Made by a program: the position numbers and the translations under genes
From: an uncultured Acetatifactor sp.
GTDB taxonomy: Bacteria; Bacillota; Clostridia; Lachnospirales; Lachnospiraceae
Assembly (NCBI GenBank): GCA_910589655.1
Contig: CAJUTJ010000159.1
Span: forward strand, 1 to 64,000
Length of the DNA: 64,000 bases
Direction: 5' to 3'
The notes under the pieces: generated by a model
Databases searched by the model: none
Told to the model about the DNA's origin: nothing
Seen by the model: the letters and a program-made list of their open reading frames with translations, nothing else
In this document: in pieces, positions 1 to 9,300 of the stretch
Layout: the number at the start of each line of letters is the position of its first letter
How positions within the stretch are numbered: the stretch's first letter is position 1

Positions 1-13
1 CCACCAAACATCG

Positions 14-48
14 AAAAAAGGACTTTCCGAGAAACCTCGGAAAGTCCC
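14..48 (-). terminator. Intrinsic terminator of tuf
   Basis: A perfect 12-bp stem (20-31 with 36-47) with a 4-base loop is followed, in the minus direction, by a run of six T (positions 19 to 14). It lies about 20 bases after the tuf stop codon. This is a textbook Rho-independent terminator. Confidence 0.93.
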
Positions 49-69
49 ATAAATTCAATGAATTTTCGA

Positions 70-1257
70 TTACTCAATAATCGTAGCCACACGACCAGAA
101 CCTACTGTACGACCACCCTCACGAATAGCAAACGTAAGTCCTTGCTCCATAGCGATAGGATGAATCAGCTCGATGGTCATCTCTACGTTATCGCCAGGCA
201 TACACATCTCGGTACCTGCGGGCAATGCACAAACGCCGGTAACGTCGGTTGTTCTAAAATAGAACTGAGGACGATAATTGTTGAAGAAAGGTGTATGACG
301 ACCACCCTCGTCCTTGGTCAAAACGTAAACCTGAGCGGTAAACTTGGTATGGCAGGTAACGGTGCCGGGTTTAGCAAGAACCTGTCCTCTTTCGATTTCG
401 GTTCTCTGAACACCACGAAGCAGTGCGCCGATGTTATCACCAGCCTGTGCCTCATCCAGCATCTTACGGAACATCTCGATACCGGTAACAACGGTCTTCT
501 TGGTCTCTTCCTTGATACCGATGATTTCAACTTCATCGTTCAGATGCAGAACACCACGCTCTACACGACCGGTAGCAACGGTACCACGACCGGTAATGGT
601 GAATACATCCTCTACAGGCATCAGGAAAGGCTTGTCAGTATCACGCTGAGGATCAGGAATGTAGGTATCTACTGTATCCATCAACTCCATGATCTTGTCG
701 CCCCACTCGCCCATGGGATCTTCCAGAGCCTTAAGAGCGGAACCCTTGATGATAGGGCAGTCTGTGAACTCATACTCTTCCAGCTGCTCGGTGATCTCCA
801 TCTCAACCAGTTCAAGGAGCTCGGGATCGTCAACCATATCACACTTGTTCATGAATACAACGATATAAGGTACGCCAACCTGACGGGACAGAAGGATATG
901 CTCCTTTGTCTGAGCCATAACACCGTCGGTAGCAGCTACAACAAGGATAGCGCCGTCCATCTGAGCAGCACCGGTGATCATGTTCTTTACATAGTCAGCA
1001 TGGCCGGGGCAGTCTACGTGTGCATAATGTCTCTTTTCAGTCTGATACTCTACGTGTGCGGTAGAAATGGTGATACCACGCTCTCTCTCTTCGGGAGCCT
1101 TATCAATGTTCTCAAAATCTACCTTCTCATTACCGGCTACTCTCTCAGCCAGAACCTTGGTGATAGCAGCGGTCAGAGTTGTTTTACCATGGTCTACGTG
1201 ACCGATGGTACCAATGTTACAATGGGGCTTGTTTCTTTCAAATTTAGCTTTAGCCAT
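70..1257 (-). CDS. tuf: Translation elongation factor EF-Tu
   Basis: EF-Tu is the cytoplasmic GTPase that brings aminoacyl-tRNA to the ribosome. The product has 395 residues, the normal family length. The G1 P-loop GHVDHGKT is at residues 19-26, the switch region RGITIS follows, then DCPGH and NKCD of the GTPase domain and the two beta-barrel domains. The ATG start is set by AAGGAGG about 9 bases upstream. The gene is separated from fusA by about 480 bases, has its own consensus promoter at 1392-1420, and ends at a strong terminator, so it can be transcribed alone as well as with the str operon. Confidence 0.99.
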   Translation of the reverse strand: MAKAKFERNKPHCNIGTIGHVDHGKTTLTAAITKVLAERVAGNEKVDFENIDKAPEERERGITISTAHVEYQTEKRHYAHVDCPGHADYVKNMITGAAQMDGAILVVAATDGVMAQTKEHILLSRQVGVPYIVVFMNKCDMVDDPELLELVEMEITEQLEEYEFTDCPIIKGSALKALEDPMGEWGDKIMELMDTVDTYIPDPQRDTDKPFLMPVEDVFTITGRGTVATGRVERGVLHLNDEVEIIGIKEETKKTVVTGIEMFRKMLDEAQAGDNIGALLRGVQRTEIERGQVLAKPGTVTCHTKFTAQVYVLTKDEGGRHTPFFNNYRPQFYFRTTDVTGVCALPAGTEMCMPGDNVEMTIELIHPIAMEQGLTFAIREGGRTVGSGRVATIIE

Positions 1258-1391
1258 TATTGAAATCCTCCTTAACTTAATAAAACATATTGTTGTTTCC
1301 TCGCCGAAGCACGCCTATACATACTCGACGCTTCATAACTCGGTTACCTCTGGTTATAGTACCTGAAAACAGAAAAACGACCTTGCTTCCT

Positions 1392-1420
1392 ATTATATTA
1401 AATAACCAGAGGATTTTCAA
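1392..1420 (-). promoter_or_regulatory. tuf promoter (sigma-A type)
   Basis: On the minus strand TTGAAA (1415-1420) and TATAAT (1392-1397) are separated by 17 bases. The -10 box is a perfect match and the -35 box matches at 5 of 6 positions. Transcription would start near 1385 and leave a leader of about 130 bases before the tuf ATG. Confidence 0.85.
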
Positions 1421-1449
1421 GCTATTTTTAATAATAAACCTCTTCTAAT

Positions 1450-1733
1450 GTTACTGTTTGTTACTGTTCACTCCGTGACCGGTGACACATGCACAAAAAC
1501 CGCTAAATAACGGTTTGGCACATAGCTGTACAAGAGATTATTCTAATCGCTTTGGCTTGTTCACGCAAAAGCACGTGCAACATCTCTCGGCGGGGGAATA
1601 ACTACTGCTTACTCCATTCCCGGCAGCCTATGCGTAGAAATCACATAAAAGCAATTCCACACCTGTCGTTCTCGGCTTTACCATGCAAGAACAATGTGAA
1701 AAGTACCTCTCGGTGACAGTAAGTCACAGTAAC
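1450..1733. repeat. Inverted-repeat-bounded segment in the fusA-tuf gap
   Basis: The ends at 1450-1471 and 1713-1733 are imperfect inverted repeats of each other: each reads GTTACTGT, then a TTACTGT repeat, inward. They enclose about 240 bases without a convincing ORF on either strand. The segment fills most of the gap upstream of the tuf promoter. It may be a miniature mobile element or an RNA structure. No function can be read from it. Confidence 0.45.
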
Positions 1734-1740
1734 TTTCTAA

Positions 1741-3903
1741 TTAGCCTTTCTTTGCAGCCAGAACCTTCTCCTGAACACTCTTGGGAACCGGTTCATACTT
1801 TTCAAAGAACATGGAATAGTTGCCACGGCCCTGAGTCTTGGAACGGAGATCCGTGGAATAACCGAACATCTCGGCAAGGGGAACGAACGCGCGAACGATT
1901 TTACCGCCGCCGATATCATCCATTCCTTCCACACGTCCACGACGGGAATTCAAATCACCGATTACATCGCCCATATACTCTTCCGGCATGGTGACTTCCA
2001 CCTTCATGATCGGCTCAAGGAGTACCGGCGCCGCTTTCTGCATCGCATCCTTAAACGCCATGGATCCTGCGATGTGGAATGCCATCTCAGAGGAGTCAAC
2101 CTCATGATAGGAACCGTCGTACACATTCGCATGGACACCCAGCACGGGGAATCCTCCAAGAATACCTGCCTGTGCAGCTTCCCTGATACCTTCTCCCACT
2201 GCAGGAATATATTCCTTAGGGATGGATCCGCCCACAACAGTGGATTCGAACAAAAGTACAGGGGGCTCGTTGATCAGGATATTCGCCTTGGGATCAAATT
2301 CAAACTTCTCGCAGTTAGCCTCCAACGGCTCAAATTTAACCTTACAATGACCATACTGGCCGCGTCCGCCGGACTGCTTAGCATATTTGGAATCCACTTC
2401 CACAGACTTGGTAAATGCTTCCTTGTATGCAACCTGAGGCGCACCCACGTTAGCTTCCACCTTAAACTCACGAAGCAGACGGTCTACAATAATCTCCAAA
2501 TGCAGCTCGCCCATACCGGCAATAATGGTCTGCCCGGTCTCCTGATCGGTGTGTGCACGGAAAGTAGGATCTTCCTCGGCCAGTTTTGCCAAAGCCTCAC
2601 CCATCTTACCCTGACCCGCTTTGGTCTTAGGCTCAATGGCAAGCTCGATAACGGGCTCGGGGAACTCCATGGATTCCAAAATAACAGGATGCTGCTCGTC
2701 ACAGATAGTATCACCTGTAGTCGTTAATTTAAAACCGACTGCCGCTGCAATATCTCCGGCATAAACCTTATCCAGCTCCGCACGCTTATTCGCATGCATC
2801 TGAAGAATACGTCCCACGCGCTCCTTCTTATCCTTTGTAGCATTCAGCACATAGGATCCGGAATTCATGGTACCGGAATATACACGGAAGAACGCCAGCT
2901 TTCCTACGAAAGGATCCGTCATAATCTTGAATGCCAAAGCCGCAAAAGGCTCGTCATCGGAAGAATGCTTCTCCACTTCGTTACCGTCCCTGTCAACACC
3001 CTTGATAGCAGGTATGTCGGTGGGAGCGGGCATATACTCAAGGATAGCATCCAAAAGCTTCTGGACACCCCTGTTCCGATATGCGGAACCGCAGCATACG
3101 GGAATCGCCGTACACTCACAGGTTGCCTTACGCAATACCTTTTTCAGTGCTTCAACGGAAGGCTCCTCGCCCTCCAAATACATCATTGTCAAGTCGTCAT
3201 CCAGCTCACAGATTTTTTCCACCAGCTCGCTGTGATACAACTCCGCATCATCCTTCATATCACCGAGATCGTCAGTGACAGTGATGCTATCACCCTTATC
3301 ATCATTATAGATATAGGCCTTCATCTCAAACAGGTCAATAATGCCTTTGAACTCATCTTCCTTACCAATAGGAAGCTGGAGAATAATGGCATTTTTACCA
3401 AGTCTTGTTCTGATTTGATCTACTGCACCATAGAAATTTGCACCCAAGATGTCCATCTTATTGATAAACGCCATACGGGGTACATTGTAGGTATCAGCCT
3501 GACGCCATACATTTTCGGACTGGGGCTCAACACCGCCCTTTGCACAGAAGACGCCTACGGCACCATCCAATACACGAAGGGAACGTTCTACTTCTACAGT
3601 GAAATCAACGTGGCCAGGAGTGTCTATAATATTGATACGATGCTCCAGCGCGCCGTCCATAGGCTTGGTCTCTTTTTCCAAAGTCCAATGACAGGTAGTA
3701 GCCGCTGAAGTAATGGTAATACCTCTTTCCTGTTCCTGCTCCATCCAGTCCATGGTAGCAGTACCTTCATGAGTATCACCGATCTTATAGTTAACACCAG
3801 TATAATACAGAATACGCTCGGTCAATGTGGTCTTACCAGCATCAATATGAGCCATGATTCCGATATTTCTGGTTCTCTCTAACGGATATTCTCTTCCAGC
3901 CAA
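1741..3903 (-). CDS. fusA: Translation elongation factor EF-G
   Basis: EF-G is the ribosomal translocase GTPase. The product has 720 residues; the P-loop AHIDAGKT is at 18-25, followed by DTPGHVD and NKMD. Compared with the well-known proteobacterial protein it has a short insertion just before the DTPGH motif (around residues 75-87) and acidic insertions in the G-prime region, so it is slightly long. The start codon is TTG, not ATG: AGGAGG sits 8 bases upstream and no in-frame ATG is closer. It lies about 200 bases after rpsG in the str operon order rpsL-rpsG-fusA. Confidence 0.98.
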   Translation of the reverse strand: MAGREYPLERTRNIGIMAHIDAGKTTLTERILYYTGVNYKIGDTHEGTATMDWMEQEQERGITITSAATTCHWTLEKETKPMDGALEHRINIIDTPGHVDFTVEVERSLRVLDGAVGVFCAKGGVEPQSENVWRQADTYNVPRMAFINKMDILGANFYGAVDQIRTRLGKNAIILQLPIGKEDEFKGIIDLFEMKAYIYNDDKGDSITVTDDLGDMKDDAELYHSELVEKICELDDDLTMMYLEGEEPSVEALKKVLRKATCECTAIPVCCGSAYRNRGVQKLLDAILEYMPAPTDIPAIKGVDRDGNEVEKHSSDDEPFAALAFKIMTDPFVGKLAFFRVYSGTMNSGSYVLNATKDKKERVGRILQMHANKRAELDKVYAGDIAAAVGFKLTTTGDTICDEQHPVILESMEFPEPVIELAIEPKTKAGQGKMGEALAKLAEEDPTFRAHTDQETGQTIIAGMGELHLEIIVDRLLREFKVEANVGAPQVAYKEAFTKSVEVDSKYAKQSGGRGQYGHCKVKFEPLEANCEKFEFDPKANILINEPPVLLFESTVVGGSIPKEYIPAVGEGIREAAQAGILGGFPVLGVHANVYDGSYHEVDSSEMAFHIAGSMAFKDAMQKAAPVLLEPIMKVEVTMPEEYMGDVIGDLNSRRGRVEGMDDIGGGKIVRAFVPLAEMFGYSTDLRSKTQGRGNYSMFFEKYEPVPKSVQEKVLAAKKG

Positions 3904-4103
3904 GATTTTTTCCTCCTATTTTGATTCTGAAAGACTACAGAAAACAAAGAACTGACAGGCGCCCCCTAAGGCCAAGCCGCCGATACCGCTTTGTTCACAC
4001 CGGGCAGTCAACCCGATTAATCCTTCTTCCTTGCAGACAAAAACGCCGCCCGCCGAAAACCGATAAATTCGATTCCCTCAAGGAAATGATTCTGCCGCCC
4101 CTC

Positions 4104-4574
4104 TTAGAAACGATAATGAGCAAAAGCCTTGTTTGCCTCTGCCATCTTGTGCATATCTTCTTTTCTCTTAACCGCAGCGCCGGTATTGTTAGCTGCGTCA
4201 AGGATTTCATTTGCCAGTCTGTCCTCCATGGTCTTCTCACTTCTCTTACGAGAGAACATGGTCAGCCAGCGGAGCCCCAAAGCCTGACGTCTGTCAGCCC
4301 TAACCTCGATAGGCACCTGATAGGTAGCACCACCGATACGTCTCGCCTTTACCTCCAGAACAGGCATGATATTGTTCATAGCCGTCTCAAACACTTCCAG
4401 AGCAGGCTTTCCGGATTTCTCCTCTACTTTTGCAAACGCACCATATACAATCTTCTGGGCAACACCCTTCTTACCGTCAAGCATAATGTTGTTGATAAGC
4501 TTGGTCACTACCTTATTATTGTATAAAGGATCTGCTAATACATCTCTTTTCTGAATATGACCTTTACGTGGCAC
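4104..4574 (-). CDS. rpsG: 30S ribosomal protein S7
   Basis: S7 is a 16S rRNA-binding assembly protein of the 30S head. The product has 156 residues, the usual length, with the typical N-terminus MPRKGHIQKR and the conserved GGATYQVP segment. The start codon is GTG, supported by AAGGAGG 8 bases upstream. It follows rpsL by about 150 bases and precedes fusA. Confidence 0.98.
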   Translation of the reverse strand: MPRKGHIQKRDVLADPLYNNKVVTKLINNIMLDGKKGVAQKIVYGAFAKVEEKSGKPALEVFETAMNNIMPVLEVKARRIGGATYQVPIEVRADRRQALGLRWLTMFSRKRSEKTMEDRLANEILDAANNTGAAVKRKEDMHKMAEANKAFAHYRF

Positions 4575-4730
4575 GGTTCTTCCCTCCTTAACTACAATAA
4601 ATCAATTCGTTAAATCATCGGTACTCACATGTGTTTCCCCAAGTGTTCGTGCTGTGATATCTGTATAACAGAATTCCAACACTTTCTTAGTTTCGTTTAG
4701 ATTTGTCCCGAATCTCCTTTAAAGCAGCGA

Positions 4731-5153
4731 TTATTTCTTTGCTTCCTTAGGTCTCTTAGCGCCGTACTTGGAACGAGCCTGCTTTCTGTTTGAAACACCT
4801 GCGGTATCAAGAGTACCACGAATGATGTGATATCTTACACCGGGAAGATCCTTTACTCTTCCACCGCGGATCAAAACAACGCTGTGCTCCTGAAGATTAT
4901 GTCCCTCACCGGGAATATAGCTTGTCACTTCGATTCCGTTGGAAAGACGTACTCTGGCGATCTTTCTAAGAGCTGAGTTAGGCTTTTTAGGTGTGTCAGT
5001 TTTTACTGCGGTACACACACCGCGCTTCTGGGGAGCAGACACATTTGTAGCCTTCTTATGAAGGGAATTGTAGCCTTTCTGAAGAGCAGGTGCTGTGGAC
5101 TTCTTTACAGATGTCTGACGTCCTTTTCTTACTAACTGGTTAAATGTTGGCAT
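4731..5153 (-). CDS. rpsL: 30S ribosomal protein S12
   Basis: S12 sits at the decoding centre and is the classic target of streptomycin-resistance mutations. The product has 140 residues, with the KKPNSALRK motif and the later GEGHNLQEHSVV loop in the wild-type form; both lysines linked to resistance are present. The ATG is preceded by AGAGGTGA. It is the first gene of the str operon, directly behind the promoter at 5226-5254. Confidence 0.98.
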   Translation of the reverse strand: MPTFNQLVRKGRQTSVKKSTAPALQKGYNSLHKKATNVSAPQKRGVCTAVKTDTPKKPNSALRKIARVRLSNGIEVTSYIPGEGHNLQEHSVVLIRGGRVKDLPGVRYHIIRGTLDTAGVSNRKQARSKYGAKRPKEAKK

Positions 5154-5225
5154 TCTGTTTCACCTCTTTCTAAATTGTATCATTATACATGCTCACAAAA
5201 AAAGCATCCGCACGCATGCTTTATT

Positions 5226-5254
5226 AGTATAGCCGCTTACGAATGCAATGTCAA
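5226..5254 (-). promoter_or_regulatory. rpsL (str operon) promoter
   Basis: On the minus strand a perfect TTGACA (5249-5254) is followed after 17 bases by TATACT (5226-5231). It lies about 75 bases upstream of the rpsL start and is the expected position for the str operon promoter. Confidence 0.88.
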
Positions 5255-5414
5255 TCATTTTTTTGGAAAATTCAGATAAAACGGCGCCATAACGTCACTG
5301 TCCACTCCGTTCACATCAACAGATGCACGGAAATCACAACAACAGCGTTTTCACCCATGCCCGTTTCAGGTTTGCCACGCACAACAACACTTCGCAGAAT
5401 GCTTTGCATCCTTC

Positions 5415-6263
5415 TCAAAGTGATTTCAGTTCGGCAATATACCTCTTTAGGGCATCCTCCCAAGAAGGCAGTCTCTCGAATCCCTTCTCCGTCAGCTTAT
5501 CCTTGCTCATGCGGCTGTTCATAGGACGGTTCGCTTTTGCCCCGTATTCCTCCGACGTAACCGGAACCACATTTACCTTCACTCCGGCCTCCTTAAAAAT
5601 AGCGCAGGCAAAATCATACCATGAACAGAACCCTTCATTAGTGGCATGATAAACCCCATACTTGTCCGTCTGAACCATATCCACCAACAGCCTTGCCAGA
5701 TCAAAGGTATAGGTAGGGGATCCGAACTGATCGTTGACCACGGTGATTGTGTCATGGCTTTCCGCCAGCCGCAGCATGGTTTTCACAAAGTTCTTGCCGT
5801 TTACTCCGAACACCCACGCAATCCTCACGATAAAATACTTATCCAAAAGCTCCTGCACCGCCAGCTCACCCTCATATTTCGTCTGTCCATAGACACTTTT
5901 CGGAAGGCACTCATCCTCCGGCTCCCAGACATGCTCTCCCAGTCCTTCAAATACATAGTCCGTGCTGATATAAATCATCTTAATATCAAGTTCTTTACAA
6001 ACCTTTGCTATATTTCGGGGTCCGTCGGCATTTACCTTCCGGCAGGCCTCCACATTTTCCTCTGCGGCATCCACAGCCGTATAGGCCGCACAATGAATGA
6101 CCGCGTCAGGGGCAGCCGCCCTGATCACGCTGTCCACACTGGCAGCGTCCGTGATATCCATCTCTTGAATATCCACGCCGACGGCTTCCATCCCGCGTTG
6201 TTCCAGTTCATTGACCACGTCATATCCCAGCTGTCCCTTAACTCCCGTAACCAAAACCTTCAT
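5415..6263 (-). CDS. rfbD: dTDP-4-dehydrorhamnose reductase-like enzyme
   Basis: This is a short-chain dehydrogenase of the RmlD/RfbD type, which reduces dTDP-4-dehydro-L-rhamnose to dTDP-L-rhamnose with NAD(P)H. The product has 282 residues. The nucleotide-binding GxxGQLG is at 7-13, the STD segment at 100-102 and the catalytic YxxxK at Tyr125/Lys129. I chose the ATG at 6263 because it begins directly with the Rossmann strand; an ATG four codons earlier (6275) is possible. It lies between rpoC and the rpsL promoter, an unusual place for a nucleotide-sugar gene. rfbA, rfbB and rfbC are not in this window. Confidence 0.9.
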   Translation of the reverse strand: MKVLVTGVKGQLGYDVVNELEQRGMEAVGVDIQEMDITDAASVDSVIRAAAPDAVIHCAAYTAVDAAEENVEACRKVNADGPRNIAKVCKELDIKMIYISTDYVFEGLGEHVWEPEDECLPKSVYGQTKYEGELAVQELLDKYFIVRIAWVFGVNGKNFVKTMLRLAESHDTITVVNDQFGSPTYTFDLARLLVDMVQTDKYGVYHATNEGFCSWYDFACAIFKEAGVKVNVVPVTSEEYGAKANRPMNSRMSKDKLTEKGFERLPSWEDALKRYIAELKSL

Positions 6264-6306
6264 ATTTGTACCCATACCTTTCCGCAGCCTGCATTCCTTT
6301 TACAAT

Positions 6307-6334
6307 AAGGGCAATGCCTTACGGCATCGCCCTT
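6307..6334 (-). terminator. Hairpin after rpoC
   Basis: A 12-bp stem (one G-T pair) with a 4-base loop lies 15 bases beyond the rpoC stop and about 45 bases before the rfbD-like start. The T run after it is poor (ATTGTAAAA), so it may end only part of the rpoBC transcripts and let some reach the reductase gene. Confidence 0.6.
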
Positions 6335-6348
6335 GTCTTACAATGGTA

Positions 6349-9300
6349 TTATTCGTTGTCCTCAGCGACAGCGACCATCTCCTCTGTTGCCTCTTCTACT
6401 TCATCCGTTTCTTCCGGATCCAATGCTTCGCCTGATTCTTCCAAATCCGTCAACTCCATGTCTTCATCGAAATCAACCTCATCTTCCATATCAAGCTCGT
6501 CAAAGGATATGGTTTCCGTCTCGTCCGTATTTAGTTTGGTATTCCGGTATCTCTTCATACCCGTACCTACAGGAATCAGCTTACCGATAATAACGTTTTC
6601 CTTCAAGCCGATCAGATTATCGACTTTTCCCTTAATAGCAGCCTCCGTCAGAACCTTGGTAGTCTCTTGGAAGGATGCCGCCGACAGGAACGAATTGGTA
6701 GCCAGAGCCGCCTTGGTAATACCCAGAAGCACTTGTTTTCCGTCTGCCGCTTCCTTTCCTTCTGCCAGAAGCTTCTCGTTCATGTCCTCATATTCAAGGA
6801 CATCCACCAGCGTACCGGGAAGGAATTCCGTATCTCCGTTAGTCTCGATCCGGATTTTCTTTAACATCTGACGGACAATCACTTCTATATGCTTATCTGC
6901 AATATCAACACCCTGAAGACGGTATACACGCTGTACCTCACGGAGCATATAATCCTGCACCGCGCGAATTCCCTTGATTTTCAATAGGTCATGAGGATTG
7001 ACGCTTCCTTCGGTCAATTCGTCACCGGCCTCCAGAACCTGTCCGTCCATAATCTTAATACGGGAACCATAGGGAATCAAATAGGCCTTGCTCTCTCCGG
7101 TCTCATTATTTGTGATGACAACTTCACGTTTTTTCTTGGTGTCCTTAATCTCTGCCTTACCGCCGAACTCGGCAATAATGGCAAGACCCTTAGGCTTTCT
7201 GGCTTCAAAAAGCTCCTCTACACGGGGAAGACCTTGTGTGATATCGTCACCCGCAACGCCTCCGGTATGGAACGTTCTCATAGTCAGCTGTGTACCGGGC
7301 TCACCGATGGACTGTGCCGCGATGATTCCCACCGCTTCACCCACCTGTACGGCTTCGCCTGTGGCCATGTTTGCCCCATAGCATTTTGCACAGATTCCCA
7401 CATGGGAACGGCAGGTTAAAATGGTGCGGATTTTAACCGCTTCTATAGGTTCACCCTTCTCATTCACGCCGACATTTAAAATCCTGGATGCGCGGCTGGG
7501 AGTAATCATATGGTTCCGCTTTACGATAACATTGCCTTCTCCGTCCATGATATCCTCACAGGAGTATCTTCCCGTGATTCGATCCTTCAGATTCTCAATG
7601 GTTTCCTTGCCGTCCATAAATGCCTTGACCACCATTCCGGGAATCTCCGTTCTGCCCTCACAGCAGTCTACCTCCCGGATGGAAAGCTCCTGAGACACAT
7701 CCACCATACGTCTGGTCAAATAACCGGAGTCTGCGGTACGCAGCGCGGTATCGGACAGACCCTTGCGGGCGCCGTGGGCGGACATAAAATACTCCAAAAC
7801 ATCCAAGCCCTCACGGAAATTGGATTTAATCGGCAGCTCAATGGTCCTGCCGGTGGTATCCGCCATCAATCCACGCATACCTGCCAGCTGCTTAATCTGC
7901 TGGTTGGAACCACGGGCGCCGGAGTCGGCCATCATAAAGATGTTATTATACTTATCCAGCCCTGCAAGCAGCACATCCGTCAATTCCTTATCCGTCTCGT
8001 TCCACGTCTCCACCACCGCACGATATCTTTCTTCCTCCGTTATCAAACCGCGGCGGAAGTTAGCGGAAATCTTATCAACGGTTGCCTGTGCGTCGGCCAG
8101 CATCTGGGGCTTTCTCTCAGGCACGGTCATATCGGAAATCGACACGGTCATAGCCGCTCTGGTAGAGTACTTATATCCGATGGCTTTCACGTCATCCAGC
8201 ACTTCGGCCGTCTTTGACGCACCATGTATATTGATAACCTTCTCCAGAATCTGCTTCAATCCCTTCTTGCCCACATGGAAGTCTACTTCCAGCTTTAAGA
8301 AGTTCTCCGGCTTGCTTCTATCTACAAATTCCAAGTCTTGGGGCAGAATCTCGTTAAAGATAAACCGCCCGAGAGTGGATTCCACATTTCCCGTAATGGT
8401 TTCGCCTGCCGCATTCACCTTGCTCATACGGACGATAATTCTGGAATGCAAAGTACATGCACCGTTCTCGTAAGCAAGTATGGCCTCGTTGACATTCTTG
8501 TAGAATCTGCCTTCGCCAATCACACCGGGTCTCTCCTGTGTCAGATAATAAATACCCAAAACCATATCCTGTGAAGGAACCGCCACAGGGCCGCCGTCGG
8601 AGGGCTTCAACAGATTGTTGGGCGAAAGCAGCAGGAACCTGCACTCGGCCTGCGCCTCTACGGACAGGGGAAGGTGAACCGCCATCTGATCACCGTCAAA
8701 GTCAGCGTTAAACGCGGTACATACCAGAGGATGCAGCTTGATCGCCTTACCTTCTACCAAAATGGGTTCAAACGCCTGAATACCCAGTCTATGCAGAGTA
8801 GGTGCACGGTTCAGCATAACAGGATGCTCCTTAATAACCTCCTCAAGCACATCCCAAACCTGATTGTCCATTTTGTCTACCAGTTTTTTGGCATTCTTTA
8901 TATTTTGGCTGATTCCCTTTGTCACCAGTTCTTTCATAACGAAGGGTTTAAACAGCTCGATTGCCATCTCCTTGGGCAGACCGCACTGATAAATTTTCAG
9001 TTCAGGCCCCACCACAATAACGGAACGGCCGGAATAGTCCACACGCTTGCCCAGCAGGTTCTGACGGAAACGGCCGGATTTACCTTTTAACATATCGGAC
9101 AAGGACTTCAGCGCTCTGTTTCCGGGTCCGGTGACAGGACGGCCGCGTCTGCCGTTATCAATCAATGCATCTACTGCCTCCTGAAGCATTCTCTTCTCAT
9201 TGCGCACAATAATATCCGGTGCACCCAGCTCCAGCAGTCTCTTCAGACGATTGTTTCTGTTGATAATCCTTCTATATAAATCGTTTAAATCGGAAGTTGC

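Noticed and set aside
58..1263. 401-residue plus-strand open frame opposite tuf
   Set aside because: It mirrors the EF-Tu gene almost end to end, has no family resemblance and arises from codon bias on the other strand.
2794..3708. Long plus-strand open frames opposite fusA, and similar frames opposite rpoB and rpoC
   Set aside because: They are shadows of strongly biased genes, without ribosome sites or recognisable domains.
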